Source of the DNA: Vibrio jasicida CAIM 1864 = LMG 25398 | Lineage (GTDB): Bacteria > Pseudomonadota > Gammaproteobacteria > Enterobacterales > Vibrionaceae | NCBI RefSeq assembly: GCF_000400365.1 | Contig: NZ_BAOG01000045.1 | Coordinates: 50,822 to 114,821 of the forward strand | Direction: 5' to 3' | Length of the DNA: 64,000 bases | Shown here: positions 60,600 to 64,000 of the stretch, piece after piece | Position numbering within the stretch: the stretch's first letter is position 1 | Layout: the number at the start of each line of letters is the position of its first letter | Position numbers and translations under genes: made by a program | Notes under the pieces: generated by a model | What the model was told of the DNA's origin: nothing | Database searches by the model: none | What the model saw: the letters and a program-made list of their open reading frames with translations, nothing else

Positions 60600-61916
60600 A
60601 TGAGCATAGGGAAAACAAAAACGTCGGTATTTACCATGTCGGTTTTAACAAAGAATCAGGCTTATGATTCGTCGAGTAATCACGAATTTGAAGTCGATCT
60701 AAAACAAGCCCTTATCTGGGTGGCGCGTGCGTTAGATTACGTAGGCGTCGACGATTCTCACCACAGCCATCGGGTGGCTTACATCGCATACCAATGCGCT
60801 CTCGCTTTAGGTTGGGATAATCACCAAGCCGAGTTCTGTTACTTCGCAGGAATGGTTCACGACTGTGGCGTCTCAGAAACCCGCGAGCACATGATGTTGC
60901 TCGAACAGCTCGTCCCTCAAGACGCCAAAGCCCACTGCATTCGTGGTTACCACACACTTAAGCAGTGTCGCTTGCTGGCACAATTCGCTACTCCGATTCT
61001 TTACCATCACACGCATTGGGATGAGTTGGAACAGATTGATATTCCCTCTTTCGAAAAAAACGTCGCCGCATTACTCTATCTCGCGGACCGTTTAGATTTT
61101 ATGCGCGCCCACTACGTCATTAACTGCCATAGTGATCTTGTCACTTTACATGAAGAACTGATCGCGGAATGTGTCTTGGTTAATGCCGGTACTTTGTTTC
61201 ATCCCGAAATGTGCCGTGCCATGGTCAAACTTATCATGACAGACGCGTTTTGGTTCGCCATGGAATCAGAACACATCGAAACTATTGGTATGCAGTTCGA
61301 AAATATCGATTGGCTGCAAAAGCAATTAAGTATCGAAGATCTCACCAGTTTAGGACTTTTCCTTGCAAGAATTGTCGACGCAAAAAGTTCTTTCACCTAT
61401 CAACATTCACAAAAAGTGGCGGAACTGTCTCGTTACTTAGCGAAGAAAATGGGATTGGATGAACACGAGCAAGAGATGATTTTTATTGCGGGATTGGTTC
61501 ATGATATTGGCAAGCTCAAAACCCCTGATGAGATCCTTCACAAAGAAGGCCCACTAGACAAGCAAGAATACACACGCATCAAGCGCCATACGATTGATAC
61601 TGAACTTGCTCTGCACAAAGTATTTCCGAATGCCAAGATTGCCGAGTGGGCTTCCAACCATCATGAGCGGTTAGATGGTTCAGGTTACCCTTATCATAAA
61701 ACGGCGGAAGCTTTGGATGTGCCTTCTCGTATCATTGCCGTTGTCGATGTCTTTCAAGCGCTTTCTCAAGATCGCCCATATCGAGGCCGTATGACATTAC
61801 AAGAAATCGCAATCATCATGGGTGAGCAAGTAGATTCGGGAAAACTCTGTACCGAAGTCTATCAGGTGTTATGGTCCAACAGGCAAGCGTGTTATGAGCT
61901 CTCAGTAGGTATGTAA
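60600..61916 (+). CDS. Tandem-HD HD-GYP cyclic-dinucleotide phosphodiesterase
   Basis: A 438-residue protein with two HD-GYP-like halves. The N-terminal half has HSHRVAYIAYQCALALGW and GMVHDCGVSETREH, then YHHTHWDEL; the C-terminal half is complete: HSQKVAELSRYLAKK, IAGLVHDIGKLKTPDEIL, IKRHTIDTELALHKVF, SNHHERLDGSGYPYH and DVFQALSQDRPYR. It should hydrolyse c-di-GMP or, as known for V. cholerae V-cGAP enzymes of the HD-GYP family, 3'3'-cGAMP; the sequence alone does not tell which. The start is uncertain: ATGs at 60546, 60600 and 60636 all lack a clear ribosome-binding site. Confidence 0.85.
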   Translation: MSIGKTKTSVFTMSVLTKNQAYDSSSNHEFEVDLKQALIWVARALDYVGVDDSHHSHRVAYIAYQCALALGWDNHQAEFCYFAGMVHDCGVSETREHMMLLEQLVPQDAKAHCIRGYHTLKQCRLLAQFATPILYHHTHWDELEQIDIPSFEKNVAALLYLADRLDFMRAHYVINCHSDLVTLHEELIAECVLVNAGTLFHPEMCRAMVKLIMTDAFWFAMESEHIETIGMQFENIDWLQKQLSIEDLTSLGLFLARIVDAKSSFTYQHSQKVAELSRYLAKKMGLDEHEQEMIFIAGLVHDIGKLKTPDEILHKEGPLDKQEYTRIKRHTIDTELALHKVFPNAKIAEWASNHHERLDGSGYPYHKTAEALDVPSRIIAVVDVFQALSQDRPYRGRMTLQEIAIIMGEQVDSGKLCTEVYQVLWSNRQACYELSVGM

Positions 61917-61943
61917 CGCCGAGCGTTCTAGACAAACCAAACA

Positions 61944-61974
61944 ACAAAGGGACACCAAGTGGGTGTCCCTTTGT
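61944..61974. terminator. Bidirectional terminator
   Basis: ACAAAGGGACACC/GGTGTCCCTTTGT, a perfect 13-bp hairpin between the convergent HD-GYP and hydroxylase genes. Confidence 0.85.
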
Positions 61975-61997
61975 CTTCTTGAAATCAATGAAACCGC

Positions 61998-62600
61998 TTA
62001 GTGAGCGATATCAAGCTGGTTGTCTTTCACACCATTAATGCGGAACCAACCTGCAATGCTAAAACGCTCTGCATTTGTCGGTAACACTTCGTGAGGAAAT
62101 TGCTCTGATAAGAATACAAACAAGCGACCAGAACGTGGTGGGATCGTCGCAATCACGTTGTCATTCAAATCATAAACCACCAACTCGCCAGCATCTTCTT
62201 CGCTCCACGATTCATTCATGTAGAACACGGTGGTTAGACGGCGATTTTCATTGCCTTTAAAACAGTCAAGGTGTTTTTGGTAGAAATCACCTTTCTCATA
62301 TTTCGCAAAATGCGCTTCGTACTCAAACAAACCGAGATAGAAGTAACGGTTTGCTTCTAAGCGAATCGCTTCCATCTTGTCTAAAAATGAGGTTACTGCC
62401 GAGCCCATGTCACGCTTCAACCATTGAATCTTATCACTACGAATCGATTCAACACGTGTCACATCGTCGTTACGACCAATACGTGCTTTCTTCCAATTGT
62501 CTGGAATACAGTCACGCAGCTCAGCCACTTCTTCTTGAGAAAGGAAATCATCCCAGATGTAGTATCCGTCCGTCGATAACGCATCGATCAGTTTGTTCAT
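61998..62600 (-). CDS. 2-oxoglutarate/Fe(II)-dependent oxygenase (prolyl 4-hydroxylase-like)
   Basis: A 200-residue double-stranded beta-helix oxygenase. The iron triad is visible as YQKHLDCFKG (H-x-D) and FPHEVLP (distal His), with the 2-oxoglutarate-binding Arg in AERFSIAGWFR. GRLFVFLSEQFPHEV is the characteristic strand. The layout matches prokaryotic prolyl hydroxylases of the SM-20/EGL-9-like group, some of which hydroxylate elongation factor Tu. The substrate here is not proven. It is monocistronic. Confidence 0.87.
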   Translation of the reverse strand: MNKLIDALSTDGYYIWDDFLSQEEVAELRDCIPDNWKKARIGRNDDVTRVESIRSDKIQWLKRDMGSAVTSFLDKMEAIRLEANRYFYLGLFEYEAHFAKYEKGDFYQKHLDCFKGNENRRLTTVFYMNESWSEEDAGELVVYDLNDNVIATIPPRSGRLFVFLSEQFPHEVLPTNAERFSIAGWFRINGVKDNQLDIAH

Positions 62601-62718
62601 TCTATTTCGTTCACTTGTAAGAGTTAGGGCGGTCTATATAAGAAATTCGTGCTACAACAACAAATTCCATTTTTAATCGACACGACAAACCCTTGCTTTT
62701 CCTTATGTCCAGACGTAA

Positions 62719-62742
62719 AAAAGCCGCTCAGGAGAGCGGCCA
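62719..62742 (-). terminator. terC terminator
   Basis: GCCGCTC/GAGCGGC hairpin with a four-base loop and a T run on the minus strand, 14 bases after the terC stop. Confidence 0.85.
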
Positions 62743-62755
62743 GTTTTGAGTTCGA

Positions 62756-63523
62756 TTATCGCACTTGCAATGCAATTGAACGAGGTCGAATTGGACGAAT
62801 TCGTTGAATCATTGGGCGTTGTTTTTTCTTAAGTTGGATATGACACATTTCCAACACTAAACCAAACGCCATCGCGAAATACACGTAACCTTTGTTGATG
62901 TGAATAGCAAAACCTTCTGCCATCAACAGACCACCTAGCAAAACTAGGAACAGTAGAGCAAGGGTCTTAAAGCCGGGGTAACGCGTCACTAGGTTGTTGA
63001 TTTTCTCCGCCGTTAACACCATCACAATCGCTGACGAAATGATCGCTGCCACCATGATTGGTACTTCGCTCGTTAGACCAACCGCAGTAATCACCGAGTC
63101 CATCGAGAACACAGCATCAACCGCGACAATCTGAAGCAGAACCACAGCCAGACCAGTACGAACATGAGTCGAGTGACCGTGCTCAGTATGCGTTAACCAA
63201 CTCCACAACTCTTTCAAGCTTTTCGCCAGTAGGAATGCACCACCCGCAATCATAATCAAATCACGACCAGTAAACGCGTAGTCACTGAAGCTGATTAACG
63301 GCTGAGTAAGCTGCATGATCCAAGAGATCGAGAACACCAAAACAATACGCGCCATCACCGCTAGGCCAATACCTAGATTTCGGGCAAGTTTACGCTGGTG
63401 TTGTGGTAATCGTTCACACAGAACGGAGATGAATACGACGTTATCAACGCCTAAGACTACTTCAAGAGCAAACAAAGTAGCGAAGATAGCCCACGCTTCT
63501 GGTTGCATGAAAAGTTCTAACAT
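62756..63523 (-). CDS. TerC-family membrane protein
   Basis: A 255-residue protein with about seven transmembrane segments. The two TerC acidic repeats are visible: LEVVLGVDNVVFISVL near residue 21 and AVDAVFSMDSVITAVGL near residue 133, carrying Asp residues that may coordinate a metal. The family is linked to tellurite resistance and, in relatives such as Alx/MeeF/MeeY, to manganese export. The C-terminus is short and basic. A 23-codon upstream reading frame overlaps its start (63517-63588). Confidence 0.88.
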   Translation of the reverse strand: MLELFMQPEAWAIFATLFALEVVLGVDNVVFISVLCERLPQHQRKLARNLGIGLAVMARIVLVFSISWIMQLTQPLISFSDYAFTGRDLIMIAGGAFLLAKSLKELWSWLTHTEHGHSTHVRTGLAVVLLQIVAVDAVFSMDSVITAVGLTSEVPIMVAAIISSAIVMVLTAEKINNLVTRYPGFKTLALLFLVLLGGLLMAEGFAIHINKGYVYFAMAFGLVLEMCHIQLKKKQRPMIQRIRPIRPRSIALQVR

Positions 63524-63588
63524 GAGTACGCCTCCGGTGATTGGAAGTCATACAGTGAATTGTTCAGTCGACTAAAGGGGTCGTCCAT
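63517..63588 (-). CDS. Possible 23-codon upstream ORF overlapping terC
   Basis: ATG at 63588 to TAG at 63517-63519, overlapping the terC start as ATGTTAG. Only a weak AGAGG lies upstream. It could couple or regulate terC translation, or be chance. Confidence 0.25.
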   Translation of the reverse strand: MDDPFSRLNNSLYDFQSPEAYSC

Positions 63589-63851
63589 TAAGTTTTTAAA
63601 ACCTCTGTTACTTAGGAAACGCGAGTAAATCACCTCCTCCAGTTGTACGCAACCCCTTATTTTGTCAGGCTTGTGTAAAGCATCTTTCGTCCTCTAAGGG
63701 ATATAAGCCATACTCACCCTATCAAGTGCCGAGTTGAGCCAAACTATTACATCGAACACGAAAAGAAACGCCTCTTTTTGCGTGCTTCAACAATCGTAAA
63801 AAAATGTTTCATAATAATATTTTGATATACTGAGACAAATCACACGAGTTT
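63524..63851. other. terC leader and intergenic region
   Basis: Besides the short upstream ORF there is a purine-rich GGAGGAGGTGA segment on the minus strand near 63630-63640, resembling a ribosome-binding site without a clear following start. I looked for a yybP-ykoY manganese riboswitch and did not find its conserved loops. The region ends at the second MITE-like element. Confidence 0.4.
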
Positions 63852-64000
63852 GGGTCTGTTGACCTTTCGTGATGATTGTTGCAGCAGTTTGTAGGTGTTT
63901 TATACAAGGCAGAGGCTTTGATATGTAGCTATTCTACCTGATAAGCCGATAACGCAGTAGAAAGCACCTACAAACGCTGCCCAAAGGGTTCGGCTAAAAG
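63852..64000. mobile_element. Second MITE-like element, cut by the window edge
   Basis: It starts GGGTCTGTTGACCTTTCG and is in the opposite orientation to the copy at 37794-38057, whose reverse complement it follows closely over 149 bases: the terminal repeat, all of module B and the start of module A. The 17-bp outer stem (GCAGC-bulge-GTTTGTAGGTG) and inner GGCTT/AAGCC and GTAG/CTAC stems are conserved. It runs off the end of the window, so I cannot say whether it is another short element or one end of a full insertion sequence. Confidence 0.8.

Noticed and set aside
63524..63700. yybP-ykoY manganese riboswitch upstream of terC
   Set aside because: The conserved GGGGAGUA-type loop and partner loop are not found; only a GGGG run is present.

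Overview
The window looks like chromosomal DNA of a marine Vibrio, most likely of the Harveyi clade (V. harveyi, campbellii, alginolyticus, parahaemolyticus). This is inferred from protein character: a vibriolysin-type M4 protease, a transglutaminase of the oomycete-elicitor/Vibrio family, a DUF2760-Hsp70-Hsp70 operon, paired YfaZ-like outer-membrane proteins and many c-di-GMP proteins. GC content looks moderate. Genes are dense on both strands, and most convergent pairs are separated by strong bidirectional terminators. I see no rRNA, tRNA, prophage, integron or CRISPR array.

Layout. 0-9 kb: the tail of an unidentified gene plus an APC amino-acid permease, an SMR efflux protein, a ClpP-like lipoprotein, a GNAT/hypothetical pair, a DUF1330 protein, metA with tandem MetJ boxes, an orphan PilF-like TPR lipoprotein, and an S41 protease lipoprotein overlapping a small lipoprotein. 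9-15 kb: two tandem outer-membrane barrels, hrpA and azoR. 15-20 kb: a complete DMSO-reductase-type operon (dmsABC, a TorD/DmsD chaperone and a multi-cluster ferredoxin) with a distal FNR-like site. 20-26 kb: an envelope/secretome block with a MipA/OmpV-like barrel, an M4 metalloprotease with a chitin-binding tail, and a convergent secreted transglutaminase with a ricin lectin domain and a strong Fur-box match. 26-32 kb: a PhoD-like phosphatase, a TerB-like protein, a DEDDh exonuclease and a CHASE-GGDEF diguanylate cyclase. 32-38 kb: the Hsp70-pair operon, then a 264-bp MITE-like element with a TAA target duplication that supplies the stop codon of a small gene. 38-46 kb: a Tag-like glycosylase, an oxidoreductase/monooxygenase pair with a divergent LysR regulator, an orphan pilin-like gene and an MdlAB-type ABC exporter. 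46-53 kb: a hydroxamate-siderophore uptake locus (fhuCDB plus a TonB-dependent receptor) with a Fur box. 53-64 kb: a degenerate HD-GYP protein, an aromatic amino-acid transporter with two TyrR-like operators, an iron-dependent alcohol dehydrogenase, a CXXCH periplasmic protein coupled to a diguanylate cyclase, an SDR-like protein, a tandem-HD HD-GYP phosphodiesterase, a 2OG-Fe(II) hydroxylase, TerC, and the first 149 bp of a second copy of the MITE-like element at the right edge.

The most interesting items are: (i) the two-copy palindromic element whose internal stems nest and show one compensated base-pair change between copies; (ii) the membrane-tethered DUF2760 protein in an operon with two unusual Hsp70s; (iii) the putative haem-binding periplasmic protein next to a membrane diguanylate cyclase; (iv) the apparently iron-regulated secreted transglutaminase; (v) the tandem-HD HD-GYP enzyme, a possible cyclic-dinucleotide (c-di-GMP or cGAMP) phosphodiesterase.

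All calls come from reading the sequence and translated proteins. No database search was run, so family names rest on motif recognition.
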